The notes under the pieces: model-generated
What the model was told of the DNA's origin: nothing
Seen by the model: the letters and a program-made list of their open reading frames with translations, nothing else
The model's database searches: none
Translations under genes and position numbers: made by a program
DNA from: Advenella incenata
Lineage (GTDB): Bacteria; Pseudomonadota; Gammaproteobacteria; Burkholderiales; Burkholderiaceae_B
Direction: 5' to 3'
Length of the DNA stretch: 64,000 nucleotides
Assembly (NCBI RefSeq): GCF_004217095.1
Contig: NZ_SHKO01000003.1
Location: 372,001-436,000 of the forward strand
In this document: piece after piece, positions 37,447-46,829 of the stretch
How positions within the stretch are numbered: position 1 is the first letter of the stretch
How the letters are laid out: each line of letters begins with the position of its first letter

Positions 37447-37469
37447 CCGGGGTGCCACTGGCACCCCGG
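37447..37469. repeat. Strong hairpin between lpdA and zapE
   Basis: The perfect 10-bp arms CCGGGGTGCC (37447-37456) and GGCACCCCGG (37460-37469) flank the 3-nt loop ACT. There is no T-run, so it is not a standard intrinsic terminator. It may be a Rho-assisted terminator or an mRNA-stabilising end for lpdA. The rest of the 214-bp gap holds no gene. Confidence 0.6.
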
Positions 37470-37577
37470 CCTGTTCTTGCGGTACGACCGTTTCGGTCTG
37501 CCTGCCCGGGCAGGGCGCGCCGTTGCCAGCTTGCGAGCCCTGCCATCAATCCGAATTGATTCGAATCGACCAGCTTC

Positions 37578-38669
37578 ATGAACGTACTGCAATATTACGA
37601 AAAGACCCTTGCTGAGCGCGGCTATCGGGCCGATGAGGCCCAGCAGCGGGCCATTGCGCGCCTGCAGGTTTTTGCCGACGAACTGGTTGCCTATCAGCTG
37701 GAGCTGAGCAAGCCCTTCCGACGTTTTTTTCGCAAGCCCGAGCCGCCGCGCGGCGTGTACATGTGGGGCGGAGTCGGCCGCGGCAAAAGCTTTCTGATGG
37801 ACTCCTTTTTCATGACGGTTCAGATCGAGCAGAAGACGCGGATCCATTTTCATGAATTCATGCGCAGCGTCCACCACCAGTTGCAGGCGTTGCGCGGCAA
37901 GAGCGATCCGTTGGACGAAGTGGCGCGTATCATCAGCGACAAGTACAAGCTGATCTGTTTTGATGAGTTCCACGTCTCGGATATTGCAGATGCAATGATT
38001 CTATACAAGCTGCTGCTCAATCTGTTTGAGAATGGCACCAGCTTTGTCATGACCTCCAATTATGAGCCCTCGACCCTGTATCCCGATGGCTTGCACCGCG
38101 ACCGGATCCTGCCGGCCATTGCCCTGATCCAGAAACGCATGGACGTGGTCAATGTGGATACGGGCGTCGATTATCGTCAACGGACGCTGGAGCAGGTACG
38201 CATGTACCTGACGCCGCTCAATGAGGATACCCAGGCGCAGTTGCAGCAAGCGTTTGACAGCCTGGCCGAAACGGCGCCCCAGGACACGGATCTGCATATC
38301 GAGAACCGGGTTATCCGGGCCGTGGCAGTCGCCGGATCGGTGGTATGGTTCAGTTTTGCGGAACTTTGCGGCGGACCGCGGTCACAAAATGATTACCTGG
38401 AACTGGCCAATCGCTATCAGACCATCATTCTTTCCGACGTGCCGCGCATGATGCCCCGGCACTCGTCCGAGGCTCGGCGTTTTACCTGGCTGATCGATGT
38501 CCTGTATGATCACCATGTCAAACTGATCATGTCGGCCGAATGCCCTCCAGAGGAACTGTATACCGAAGGGGTGCTGGCCAATGAATTTCATCGGACAGTG
38601 TCCCGTATTACCGAAATGCAGTCCAAGGAGTATCTTGAGTCTGAAAGACGATTGTCGGTGAAACTTTAA
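37578..38669 (+). CDS. zapE: Cell division protein ZapE (AFG1-like ATPase)
   Basis: 363 residues. AFG1/ZapE-type AAA ATPase: YMWGGVGRGKSFLMDSFF (Walker A, about residues 55-72), ICFDEFHVSDIADAMIL (Walker B) and the sensor-like FVMTSNYEPSTLYPDGLHRDR. ZapE associates with the division ring and destabilises FtsZ polymers in E. coli. Its place after lpdA is common in Bordetella relatives. It starts 214 bp after lpdA and ends 24 bp before trpS. Confidence 0.92.
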   Translation: MNVLQYYEKTLAERGYRADEAQQRAIARLQVFADELVAYQLELSKPFRRFFRKPEPPRGVYMWGGVGRGKSFLMDSFFMTVQIEQKTRIHFHEFMRSVHHQLQALRGKSDPLDEVARIISDKYKLICFDEFHVSDIADAMILYKLLLNLFENGTSFVMTSNYEPSTLYPDGLHRDRILPAIALIQKRMDVVNVDTGVDYRQRTLEQVRMYLTPLNEDTQAQLQQAFDSLAETAPQDTDLHIENRVIRAVAVAGSVVWFSFAELCGGPRSQNDYLELANRYQTIILSDVPRMMPRHSSEARRFTWLIDVLYDHHVKLIMSAECPPEELYTEGVLANEFHRTVSRITEMQSKEYLESERRLSVKL

Positions 38670-38693
38670 TACTATTGCAGTTGGAATGAGAAT

Positions 38694-40100
38694 ATGAGTG
38701 CTGAACAAACCTCCCCGGCCAATGGCGCAAGCCGGAACGTGCGCGTATTAACGGGCATTACCACATCCGGAACACCGCACCTGGGCAATTATGCAGGCGC
38801 GATCCGGCCGGCCGTTGCGGCCAGCCGCCAGCCCAATGTCGATGCCTTCTTTTTTCTGGCTGACTATCATGCATTGATCAAATGCGATGATCCGCTACGC
38901 GTAGCCAGCTCGCGCCTTGAAATTGCCGCGACCTGGCTTGCCGCAGGGCTGGACCCAGAGAAGGTCACCTTCTATCGCCAGTCGGATGTGCCGGAAATTC
39001 CGGAATTAAGCTGGATACTCACGTGCATTACGCCCAAGGGCCTGATGAATCGCGCCCATGCTTACAAGGCATCGGTGGATCAGAATGTGGCCCGAAGCGT
39101 TGAGCCGGATGATGGGGTGAATATGGGGCTGTTCTCTTATCCTGTATTGATGGCAGCCGATATTCTGATGTTCAATGCCAACCGAGTGCCGGTCGGCCGT
39201 GATCAGATCCAGCATCTGGAAATGGCGCGTGATATTGCGCAGCGCTTTAACCACCAATACGGGGCAGGGCGGGATTATTTTGTGCTGCCCGATGTTCAGA
39301 TTGACGAAGATGTGGCAACGCTGCCCGGCCTGGATGGCCGTAAAATGTCCAAGAGCTACAACAATACCATTCCGCTTTTCGAGGGCGGTGCCAAGGCATT
39401 GTCAAACGCCATAGCGCGGATCGTGACTGACTCGCTCGCGCCCGGGCAAGCCAAGGACGCCGATGCGTCCCATCTGTTTTTGATTTACAAGGCGTTTGCA
39501 ACGCCCCAGGAAACTGAAAACTTCCGGCGCGAGCTGGCTGACGGCATGGGCTGGGGTGATGCCAAGAAAAAACTGGCGGCTCATCTGGAAACGATTGTAG
39601 CGCCCATGCGCGAGCAATATGTGACGCTGATGGACAACCCCGAGCGGATTGAAGACGTTTTGCAGGCGGGTGCTGCCAAGGCGCGCAAGCTGGCGGTCCC
39701 GTTCATGCAACAAATCCGTGAGGCAGTGGGCTTGCGCAATGGGATACGCGTAAAAAGTGCGGCGCCCGTGAAAAAGAAAAGCGGCAAAACGGCCCGGTTT
39801 ATCAGTTTTCGTGATGAAGACGGCGCCTTCAGAAGCCGCCTGGTGTCGGCCGATGGCGACACGCTGCTGTTGTCAGGCGCCTATGCCGAGCCCAAACAGG
39901 CTGGACAGTTTGCCTCACAACTGCTGTCGCTGGATCTGCGCTCGCTTATCCACCGCAATCCGGACTACAGCGTTTCGGTCGTGCTCGATGAGCAGGCCCT
40001 GGGTTCGAGTCCGGCCATGCAATCGGATATGGAGCGCGAAGCGCTGATTGTGCGTTTGTTACAGGCAGTCGAGTCGCTGGCGCCTGCCGGCGACGCCTAG
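38694..40100 (+). CDS. trpS: Tryptophanyl-tRNA synthetase with C-terminal extension
   Basis: 468 residues. Class I signatures: [11 protein letters not shown] (HIGH-like) and [11 protein letters not shown] (KMSKS). The core up to about residue 350 corresponds to normal bacterial TrpS of about 330-350 residues. A further 110 residues follow a basic linker ([14 protein letters not shown]), forming an extra domain seen in longer proteobacterial TrpS; its role is not clear to me. It charges tRNA-Trp. It follows zapE by 24 bp and may be co-transcribed. GGAATGAG is the ribosome site. Confidence 0.93.
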   Translation: MSAEQTSPANGASRNVRVLTGITTSGTPHLGNYAGAIRPAVAASRQPNVDAFFFLADYHALIKCDDPLRVASSRLEIAATWLAAGLDPEKVTFYRQSDVPEIPELSWILTCITPKGLMNRAHAYKASVDQNVARSVEPDDGVNMGLFSYPVLMAADILMFNANRVPVGRDQIQHLEMARDIAQRFNHQYGAGRDYFVLPDVQIDEDVATLPGLDGRKMSKSYNNTIPLFEGGAKALSNAIARIVTDSLAPGQAKDADASHLFLIYKAFATPQETENFRRELADGMGWGDAKKKLAAHLETIVAPMREQYVTLMDNPERIEDVLQAGAAKARKLAVPFMQQIREAVGLRNGIRVKSAAPVKKKSGKTARFISFRDEDGAFRSRLVSADGDTLLLSGAYAEPKQAGQFASQLLSLDLRSLIHRNPDYSVSVVLDEQALGSSPAMQSDMEREALIVRLLQAVESLAPAGDA

Positions 40101-40264
40101 TCGCCTAGTCGTCTGGTCGTATCACTTGGCAGTAGCAGCAAACGCATGGATGCACGGGTTTGCTGCTACCATCTTGGTTGCCGGGCGCCGCTTGCCGGAT
40201 AAGGCTTGTGGCAGTCGACATTACACAATGGCAATCTTGCCCCCAACTTTTACAGAGTCAGCAT

Positions 40265-40828
40265 ATGGATACCCGGGCGACCGATCAGGATTTGCTTATC
40301 ATCAATGAAGCACAGTATGGCGTTGTCATTGATCTGGTTTATGCCAGCAGCAATAACATCGCAGGGCGCATTGTGTATCAGACCGCCCAGTGCGCGTTGC
40401 ACAAGGATGCTGCGCCATTATTGCTCAGGGCATCGCAGCTGGCGCGTTCGGCCGGATATACTCTCAAGGTTTTCGACTGCTACCGGCCACCTGCAGCGCA
40501 ACACATCTTCTGGTTGGCGCTGCCCGATGCCCAATATGTTGCGGATCCGTCACAGGGATCGCATCATTCGCGCGGCACGGCGGTGGACGTCACTTTGCTG
40601 GACGAGAACGGCGTCGAACTGGATATGGGTACGGGCTTTGACGCCATGGAAGATGCGTCGCACCACGATTATGCAGATTTGCCCGCATCGGTGCAGAAAA
40701 ACCGGCTGCTTTTGCTGGGCATCATGCTGCATGCGGGATTTCGGGGCATCAAGTCTGAATGGTGGCATTATGAATTGCCAAACTCGGGCGCCTACCCGAT
40801 CATCGAGAGCACGCTCGTCACAGTATAG
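40265..40828 (+). CDS. ddpX: D-alanyl-D-alanine dipeptidase (VanX/DdpX family)
   Basis: 187 residues from ATG 40265; the open frame extends 35 codons upstream but without family similarity. Family motifs are complete: DCYRPPAAQH (R74), SHHSRGTAVDVTLL (zinc ligands H101 and D108) and EWWHYEL (catalytic E165, zinc ligand H168). It cleaves D-Ala-D-Ala to D-alanine. No signal peptide, so cytoplasmic as in E. coli DdpX. It stands directly before a dipeptide ABC importer in the order of ddpXABCDF, so imported D-Ala-D-Ala is its probable substrate. It is not accompanied by vanH or vanA, so resistance is not implied. Confidence 0.9.
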   Translation: MDTRATDQDLLIINEAQYGVVIDLVYASSNNIAGRIVYQTAQCALHKDAAPLLLRASQLARSAGYTLKVFDCYRPPAAQHIFWLALPDAQYVADPSQGSHHSRGTAVDVTLLDENGVELDMGTGFDAMEDASHHDYADLPASVQKNRLLLLGIMLHAGFRGIKSEWWHYELPNSGAYPIIESTLVTV

Positions 40829-41058
40829 TGGGTACCGCAAGGTACTGCTATCCTGATATAGGGATATATGACTATTTCCTATTCCAATTACATTTGCTAA
40901 GATTTGCCCTTCATGTGCAGGGTGAGTGTCGACTCAGTATCCTGCATGCCTGTCATTGTCGCCTATGCCTGTTAACCGCAACACCCTGCTGCAGCCTGCG
41001 CAGGTAGCGGCAATCGGGCTGGGCGCCTGTCATCAGGACAATCTACCGGAGTCTTACC

Positions 41059-42609
41059 ATGTCAGTTCGCCGTACGTTTATAAGAAACGCATTCATGGTG
41101 GCCTGTGCCGCCACCCTGGGATTGTCTGTCGGCGTCGCGGCGCAGGCGGCCACGCCCAAGAACATGCTGGTCATCTCCAAGAGTGCCGATCCGCAAATGC
41201 TGGATATCGCCGTGACCATGGACAATAATGACTGGTCCATCACTTATCCCAGCTATCAGCGCCTGATCAAATACAAGGCGGGTGGCTCGACCGAAGTGGA
41301 AGGGGAACTGGCAAAAAGCTGGACAACCTCTGCCGACAAGCTGACCTGGACTTTCACCCTGAATGACGGGCAGAAGTTCAGTGATGGCACGCCTGTGAAT
41401 GCGCAGGCGGTCAAATACAGTTTTGACCGCCTCATGAAAATGAAGCAGGGCCCATCCGAGCCGTTTCCTGCCGGCCTGCAGGTGGCGGTCAAGGATCCCA
41501 TGACGGTCGAGTTCAAACTGGACAAACCCTTTGCGCCCTTTCTGAATATTCTGGCCAACAACGGCGCGGGCATTGTTAATCCGGCGGTAGAACAGCAGGC
41601 GGGTGGCGCAGACAAATACCTGGCGGGGCACACAGCCGGTTCCGGACCATACCAACTGGCTAAATGGAACAAGGGACAGAGTCTGATCCTGGAGCGCAAT
41701 CCGCATTACGGCGGAACCAAGCCGGCACTTGAAAAAGTGGCGTTTAAAATCGTGCCTGAAGCATCAGCCCGACGCCTGCAATTGCAGAATGGCGATCTGG
41801 ACATTGTCGGCAGCATCCAGCCTGATCAGGTCAAAGCCATGCAAAATGCCAGCGGCGTGGTGTTCAAAAAAGTGCCTTCGCTACTGGTGTCGTATCTGTA
41901 TCTGAACAACAAAACCGGCCCTCTGACCAATGTCGAACTGCGCAAGGGGATTGCCCAGGCAGTGGATTACAGCGGCATGATCAACGGTATTATGAATGGC
42001 GAGGCAAAGCCGCTTAATGGTCCCATCCCGCAGGGCATGTGGGCGCATGACGAAGCCGCGCCTGCTTTCAAAACCGATGTGGCAGCCGCCAAGGCAAGTA
42101 TAGGCAGCGCAGCGCCGGTCAAGCCACTTACGTTGCTGTACTCCACCAAAGAACCGTACTGGGAACCCATTGTGCTGTCGGTACAGGCCACTCTTCAGGC
42201 GGTTGGTATCCAGGTAAAGTTGGAAAAACTGGCCAATGCCACCATGCGCGACCGTCTGGGCAAAGGCGACTTTGATATCTCGATCGGCAACTGGTCTCCG
42301 GATTTTGCCGACCCGTTCATGTTCATGAATTACTGGTTTGATTCATCCAAACAAGGGTTGCCCGGAAACCGTTCGTTCTATTCGAATCCTGACGTGGACA
42401 AACTCGTGCGCCAGGCTGCGGAAGAAACCGATCAGGTCAAGCGCACCGAGCTGTACCAGCAGGCGCAAAAGCAGGTCGTCAAAGATTACGCCTATGTCTA
42501 TCTGTTCCAGCACAGCAACCAAATGGGTTTGCGCGACAATGTGAAGGGTTATGCATACAATCCCATGCTGCATGACGTCTACAATGTAGCGGATATTTCC
42601 AAAGACTGA
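41059..42609 (+). CDS. ddpA: Dipeptide ABC transporter substrate-binding protein (DdpA/DppA-like)
   Basis: 516 residues, SBP family 5. Signal peptide at 1-30 (RRTFIRNAFMVACAATLGL, cleavage after AAQA). Mature motifs: ADPQMLDIAVTMDNNDW, FTLNDGQKFSDGTPVNAQAVKYSFDR and TAGSGPYQLAKWNKGQSLILERN. It binds small peptides in the periplasm and hands them to the permeases encoded downstream. The assignment to D-Ala-D-Ala rests on ddpX next to it. CCGGAG is the ribosome site. A long-stem hairpin follows the gene. Confidence 0.9.
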   Translation: MSVRRTFIRNAFMVACAATLGLSVGVAAQAATPKNMLVISKSADPQMLDIAVTMDNNDWSITYPSYQRLIKYKAGGSTEVEGELAKSWTTSADKLTWTFTLNDGQKFSDGTPVNAQAVKYSFDRLMKMKQGPSEPFPAGLQVAVKDPMTVEFKLDKPFAPFLNILANNGAGIVNPAVEQQAGGADKYLAGHTAGSGPYQLAKWNKGQSLILERNPHYGGTKPALEKVAFKIVPEASARRLQLQNGDLDIVGSIQPDQVKAMQNASGVVFKKVPSLLVSYLYLNNKTGPLTNVELRKGIAQAVDYSGMINGIMNGEAKPLNGPIPQGMWAHDEAAPAFKTDVAAAKASIGSAAPVKPLTLLYSTKEPYWEPIVLSVQATLQAVGIQVKLEKLANATMRDRLGKGDFDISIGNWSPDFADPFMFMNYWFDSSKQGLPGNRSFYSNPDVDKLVRQAAEETDQVKRTELYQQAQKQVVKDYAYVYLFQHSNQMGLRDNVKGYAYNPMLHDVYNVADISKD

Positions 42610-42617
42610 CACCAACA

Positions 42618-42653
42618 GGCAATGCCGGGTGCCCATGTGGCCTCGGCATTGCC
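42618..42653 (+). terminator. Hairpin after ddpA, likely attenuator
   Basis: The perfect arms GGCAATGCCG (42618-42627) and CGGCATTGCC (42644-42653) have a 16-nt loop and no T-run, 9 bp after the ddpA stop. Such hairpins after binding-protein genes often stabilise their mRNA relative to the permease genes. Confidence 0.55.
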
Positions 42654-42930
42654 ACCAATGTTGCAGGCAGCGCCATAAATCGGCCCGACAACGGTAGTGT
42701 ATGCCCAGCTGTGGCGTATCGCTTTTTTCAAGCCGTAGGCAGTGCTGTTGGCGCCGTGACGATTGCCTGTCTTTGTGCAATGCCGTTGGCGCGCTGCGGC
42801 TATTTTGTAAGAAACCCGGCTTGTGCAAGCGTCTTCTCATCGTAAGCGCTTGTCGTGGGTTGATCAACTGGGTGAAAGGGTCGTCTTGCCTTTGAAAAGA
42901 CGCCGACACCAATTTACGAAAGGGCCTGTT
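42654..42930. other. Gap between ddpA hairpin and ddpB
   Basis: About 280 bp with no recognisable gene, repeat or clear promoter. The ddpB frame runs open through its last 100 bp, but that part lacks family similarity. Confidence 0.4.
42920..42924 (+). promoter_or_regulatory. Ribosome site supporting a TTG start of ddpB
   Basis: AAGGG, 6 nt before TTG 42931. No ATG is available close to the first membrane helix. Confidence 0.5.
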
Positions 42931-43944
42931 TTGTTTTTCCAGATATTGTGTAAGCGCCTGCCCTGGATCATTCTGGTCATGCTTGGCGTATCAGTCATCA
43001 CTTTCATCGTGTCTCATCTGATTCCCGGTGACCCGGCACGGCTGATTGCCGGAGATCGGGCGACCGAAGAAATCGTGGCCGGCATCCGGCAAAAGCTGGG
43101 ACTGGATCTGCCGCTCTACGAGCAGTACTGGGTCTACCTGAAAGGGTTGTTGCACGCGGATCTGGGCACGTCCATTCGCACCGGCCGCCCGGTGGTCGAC
43201 GATCTGCTCGCTTTTTTCCCGGCCACGCTTGAGCTGGCCATTGTGGCGTTGATTTTTTCCATGCTGCTTGGCATTCCCCTGGGCGTTCTGTCGGCAGTAT
43301 ACAAAAACTCATGGATTGACCAGCTGGCGCGCACCCTGGCCGTGACGGGTATTTCCATGCCGGCATTCTGGCTGGGACTGGGCTTGTTGATTATTTTCTA
43401 TGGGCATTTGTCCTGGTTTCCTTCCGGCGGCCGCATCGACAGTCTGCTGGGTGATCCGCCGACGGTCACCGGCTTTTTTCTGATTGATTCGCTTATTGCC
43501 GGCGACTGGGATTTGTTTGTCAGCACTGTTGAACACCTGGTGCTGCCGGCTTTTACCCTGAGCTTTGTTCATCTGGGTGTGGTGGCCCGGCAGATCCGCT
43601 CCTCCGTGCTGGAGCAGTTGTCTGAAGATTATGTGCGTACCGCTCAGGCCTATGGGCTGGGCCGCTGGAAAATCATCCTGGGACATGCACTTCCCAATGC
43701 CTTGATCCCGTCTGTGACCGTGCTGGGCCTGGCCATGGGCGACCTGCTTTACGGCGCTGTGCTGACTGAGACGGTTTTTGGCTGGCCGGGCATGGGTCTG
43801 TATGTGGTCGAATCCATCCAGGCTTTGGACTTTCCGGCAGTGATGGGGTTTGCTGTGCTGGTCTCATTTGTCTATGTCCTGCTCAATATGCTGGTTGATT
43901 TGCTGTACAGCGTGCTGGACCCACGTATCAAGGATGCAGGCTAA
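42931..43944 (+). CDS. ddpB: Dipeptide ABC transporter permease (DdpB/DppB-like)
   Basis: 337 residues from a TTG start (MFFQILCKRLPWIILVMLGV), the normal DppB N-terminus; an upstream ATG at 42823 would add 36 unrelated residues. Six membrane helices. The coupling-loop EAA motif is seen at RTAQAYGLGRWKIILGHALPNALIPSV. The domain pattern RLIAGDRATEEIVAGIRQKLGLDLPLYEQY is typical of DppB permeases. The stop overlaps the ddpC start (TAATG). Confidence 0.9.
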   Translation: MFFQILCKRLPWIILVMLGVSVITFIVSHLIPGDPARLIAGDRATEEIVAGIRQKLGLDLPLYEQYWVYLKGLLHADLGTSIRTGRPVVDDLLAFFPATLELAIVALIFSMLLGIPLGVLSAVYKNSWIDQLARTLAVTGISMPAFWLGLGLLIIFYGHLSWFPSGGRIDSLLGDPPTVTGFFLIDSLIAGDWDLFVSTVEHLVLPAFTLSFVHLGVVARQIRSSVLEQLSEDYVRTAQAYGLGRWKIILGHALPNALIPSVTVLGLAMGDLLYGAVLTETVFGWPGMGLYVVESIQALDFPAVMGFAVLVSFVYVLLNMLVDLLYSVLDPRIKDAG

Positions 43945-44822
43945 TGAGCACCGCCAACACTACCGCAACGTCGCAACTGTCATATTCGCTCTCTTATTTT
44001 TGGTATCAGCTGCGGCGCAGTCCCATGATGCTGCTCGGGCTTGTGCTGATTGTCTTTATGTGCCTTGCCGCAATTCTGGCGCCATTGCTTACCGGGCATG
44101 ATCCGAATGCCATTGATCTGGGTAGCCGGCTGTTGCCACCATCGGCCATGCACTTTTTTGGGACCGACGAAGTCGGCCGGGACTTGTTCAGCCGGGTACT
44201 GTACGGTGCGCGCCAATCCATTGGCGTTGGTATTTTCGTTGCGTTCGTAGCCAGCGCTATCGGTTCGGTGATCGGCTGCTTTTCCGGCATAATCGGTCGG
44301 ACCGTAGACACGATTATTATGCGTGCGATGGATATTGTGCTGTCGATTCCATCGCTGGTGTTGACGATGGCGCTGGCCGCTGCACTGGGGCCAAGCCTGT
44401 TCAATGCGATGATTGCCATTACGATCGTGCGTATTCCCTATTATGTGCGGCTGGCGCGCGGCCAGACGCTGAGCATTCGCGAAATGGCTTATGTGCAGGC
44501 GGCCAGGACATTCGGTGCCGGCAGAAGACATATTGTGCGTTGGCACGTGCTACGCAATGCATTGCCGCCGGTGATTGTGCAAATGACGCTGGATATCGGC
44601 AATGCCATCCTGATGGCGGCCGCGCTGGGGTTTATCGGCTTGGGCGCGCAGCAGCCCACTGCCGAATGGGGGGCAATGATCGCCTCGGGCCGTAACTTCC
44701 TGCTGGATCAGTGGTGGTATTCCACCTTTCCCGGTGTTGCGATCCTGATCACCGCCATTGGGTTCAATCTTGTGGGCGATGGCGTTCGTGATATGCTGGA
44801 CCCGAAACAGAAGGTGAAATAA
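43944..44822 (+). CDS. ddpC: Dipeptide ABC transporter permease (DdpC/DppC-like)
   Basis: 292 residues. N-terminal helix MMLLGLVLIVFMCLAAILAP, then HFFGTDEVGRDLFSRVLYGARQSIGVG, the signature of DppC permeases. The EAA coupling loop is VQAARTFGAGRRHIVRWHVLRNALPPVI. It pairs with DdpB. It is coupled at both ends by one-base TAATG overlaps with ddpB and ddpD, so the products are probably made at fixed ratio. Confidence 0.92.
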   Translation: MSTANTTATSQLSYSLSYFWYQLRRSPMMLLGLVLIVFMCLAAILAPLLTGHDPNAIDLGSRLLPPSAMHFFGTDEVGRDLFSRVLYGARQSIGVGIFVAFVASAIGSVIGCFSGIIGRTVDTIIMRAMDIVLSIPSLVLTMALAAALGPSLFNAMIAITIVRIPYYVRLARGQTLSIREMAYVQAARTFGAGRRHIVRWHVLRNALPPVIVQMTLDIGNAILMAAALGFIGLGAQQPTAEWGAMIASGRNFLLDQWWYSTFPGVAILITAIGFNLVGDGVRDMLDPKQKVK

Positions 44823-45874
44823 TGACGCCAAACAGTCAGCTCAATACGTCGCGGCACGTTGCGGCGTCGGCAGCAGGGCAGGACAGCATCCCGCCTGTCC
44901 TGGACATAGATAATCTGCATATTGAATTTCCGATTTACCGGGGCGCTGTCCGGGCGCTCAATGGCGTGACCATTCGGGTACAGCCGGGTGAAATCGTTGG
45001 TATTGTCGGCGAGTCAGGATCGGGAAAATCTGTTACCGCAATGATGAGCATGCGCTTGATTGCCCAACACAACTATGTTGTTCGCAAGGGCAGTATTCAT
45101 AAATCGGGAAAGAACATTCTGGATGCCTCGGAAAAACAAATGCGCCAGATTCGCGGCAGCGATATGGCCATGATCTTTCAGGAACCCATGACGGCACTGA
45201 ATCCGACCATGAGGGTTGGCCGACAGATTACAGATGTCATCAGAAAGCACACTGCGCTTTCCCCGAAGCAGGCGCGCGAGCGTGCCATTTCGCTGCTGCG
45301 GGACATGCATATTGCCGACCCTGAGCAAGTGTTCGATGCCTATCCCTTTGAGCTGTCCGGCGGCATGCGCCAGCGGATCATGATTGCACTGGCATTTTCC
45401 TGTGATCCATCGTTGCTGATTGCCGATGAACCGACTACGGCCCTTGATGTCACGGTGCAGAAACAGGTCCTGATGCTGCTGCGCGAACGGGCGAGAAAAA
45501 CCGGAACGGCCATTTTGCTTATTACGCATGACATGGCAGTGGTGTCGCAATTTTGTGAACGAATTTACGTGATGTATGCAGGCAGCGTGGTAGAGCAGGG
45601 CGCAGCCGCCGATGTGATTCATCGGCCAAACCATCCATACACCCGTGGGCTGCTTGGGGCGTTGCCGGAAAACGCCAGCCCGGGCGCGCCCTTGCTTGCT
45701 ATTGCCGGGCAGGTACCAAACCTGGCAAATTTGCCTGATGGATGTGCTTTTCGTAACCGATGCAGTCTGCAAGGGCAGGCCTGTAGCCAGATTCCGGCGC
45801 TCACGCCAGTGGCCGGTTCCTCCGGACACACTGCTGCCTGCTGGATGACGGGCCGGGAGGAGCACAATGCCTGA
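44822..45874 (+). CDS. ddpD: Dipeptide ABC transporter ATPase (DdpD/DppD-like)
   Basis: 350 residues. Walker A GESGSGKSVTAMMSM, Q-loop IFQEPMTALNPTMRVG, ABC signature ELSGGMRQRIMIALA and Walker B LLIADEPTTALDVT. The C-terminal oligopeptide-transporter extension has cysteines in GCAFRNRCSLQGQACSQIP, which in DppD-type proteins bind a [4Fe-4S] cluster. It energises import together with DdpF. It overlaps ddpF by 8 bp. Confidence 0.93.
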   Translation: MTPNSQLNTSRHVAASAAGQDSIPPVLDIDNLHIEFPIYRGAVRALNGVTIRVQPGEIVGIVGESGSGKSVTAMMSMRLIAQHNYVVRKGSIHKSGKNILDASEKQMRQIRGSDMAMIFQEPMTALNPTMRVGRQITDVIRKHTALSPKQARERAISLLRDMHIADPEQVFDAYPFELSGGMRQRIMIALAFSCDPSLLIADEPTTALDVTVQKQVLMLLRERARKTGTAILLITHDMAVVSQFCERIYVMYAGSVVEQGAAADVIHRPNHPYTRGLLGALPENASPGAPLLAIAGQVPNLANLPDGCAFRNRCSLQGQACSQIPALTPVAGSSGHTAACWMTGREEHNA

Positions 45875-46829
45875 AGCCGTCCTGACTCTTGATGACATCC
45901 ATGTTCGCTTTCCCGTAAAACGTAACTGGCGTGGGCAGGCCCAATCCTGGGCACATGCGCTCAATGGCGTAGACCTGACTGTCAGGCGCGGCGAAACGCT
46001 GGGTGTGGTGGGCGAATCCGGCTGTGGCAAAACCACCCTGGCACAGGTGCTGATGGGCCTGCAACAGCCATCGCAAGGTCAATTGCGCTGGAACAATGAC
46101 CGTGGCCAGCCCAATGTACAGATTGTTTTCCAGGATCCGCAATCCTCACTTGATCCGCGTTTACCCGTCTGGAAAATCATCACGGAACCTTCCTACGTCA
46201 AAGGCGAAGCCCAGGAATCAGCCATGCGGGCACGCGCGGCACGGCTGGCTGAGCAGGTTGGCCTCTCGCCAGATTATTTGAACCGGTATCCGCATGAATT
46301 TTCGGGAGGCCAGCGCCAGCGCATTGCCATTGCCCGGGCGCTGGCGTCCGACCCGGATGTGATCGTGCTCGATGAGCCGACCTCGGCGCTTGATATTTCA
46401 GTGCAGGCGCAGATTATCAATCTGCTGTTCACCTTGCAGCGGAAACACCAGCTCACGTATATCCTGATTTCGCACAACGTCTCGGTCATCCGGCACATGA
46501 GTAACCGCGTTGCGGTCATGTATCTCGGGCAGATTGTGGAACTGGGCGACACCGCCCAGGTCCTGGCCCGGCAACGCCATCCCTACACCCGGCTTTTGCT
46601 GGATGCGGTCCCGGTGCTGGGCGCACCATTGCCGGAGAGCGGGGTGCAGGCTATCCCTGAATTGCCGGGTAATCGCGTTTTGCCAACGGGATGTTTTTTC
46701 CTGGACCGCTGTGCTTTTCGCAAGCAGGGATGTGGGGAGCGGCAACAGCTCAAACCCGTATCCACAGAAACGCCGATGCATAGTGTTCGGTGCCACCGTT
46801 ACGATCATGATGATTCCGATGGAAAATAA
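45867..46829 (+). CDS. ddpF: Dipeptide ABC transporter ATPase (DdpF/DppF-like)
   Basis: 320 residues. Walker A GESGCGKTTLAQVLM, Q-loop VFQDPQSSLDPRLPV, signature EFSGGQRQRIAIARAL and Walker B VIVLDEPTSALDIS. The C-terminal extension carries the cysteine cluster GCFFLDRCAFRKQGCGERQ. It completes the importer ddpABCDF. A good GGGAGGAG ribosome site lies at the end of ddpD. The 3' end overlaps the half-transporter gene by 23 bp. Confidence 0.93.
   Translation: MPEAVLTLDDIHVRFPVKRNWRGQAQSWAHALNGVDLTVRRGETLGVVGESGCGKTTLAQVLMGLQQPSQGQLRWNNDRGQPNVQIVFQDPQSSLDPRLPVWKIITEPSYVKGEAQESAMRARAARLAEQVGLSPDYLNRYPHEFSGGQRQRIAIARALASDPDVIVLDEPTSALDISVQAQIINLLFTLQRKHQLTYILISHNVSVIRHMSNRVAVMYLGQIVELGDTAQVLARQRHPYTRLLLDAVPVLGAPLPESGVQAIPELPGNRVLPTGCFFLDRCAFRKQGCGERQQLKPVSTETPMHSVRCHRYDHDDSDGK

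Noticed and set aside
40265-40828. VanX homologue as part of a vancomycin resistance cluster
   Set aside because: No vanH, vanA, vanS or vanR neighbours; it stands before a dipeptide importer as in ddp operons.
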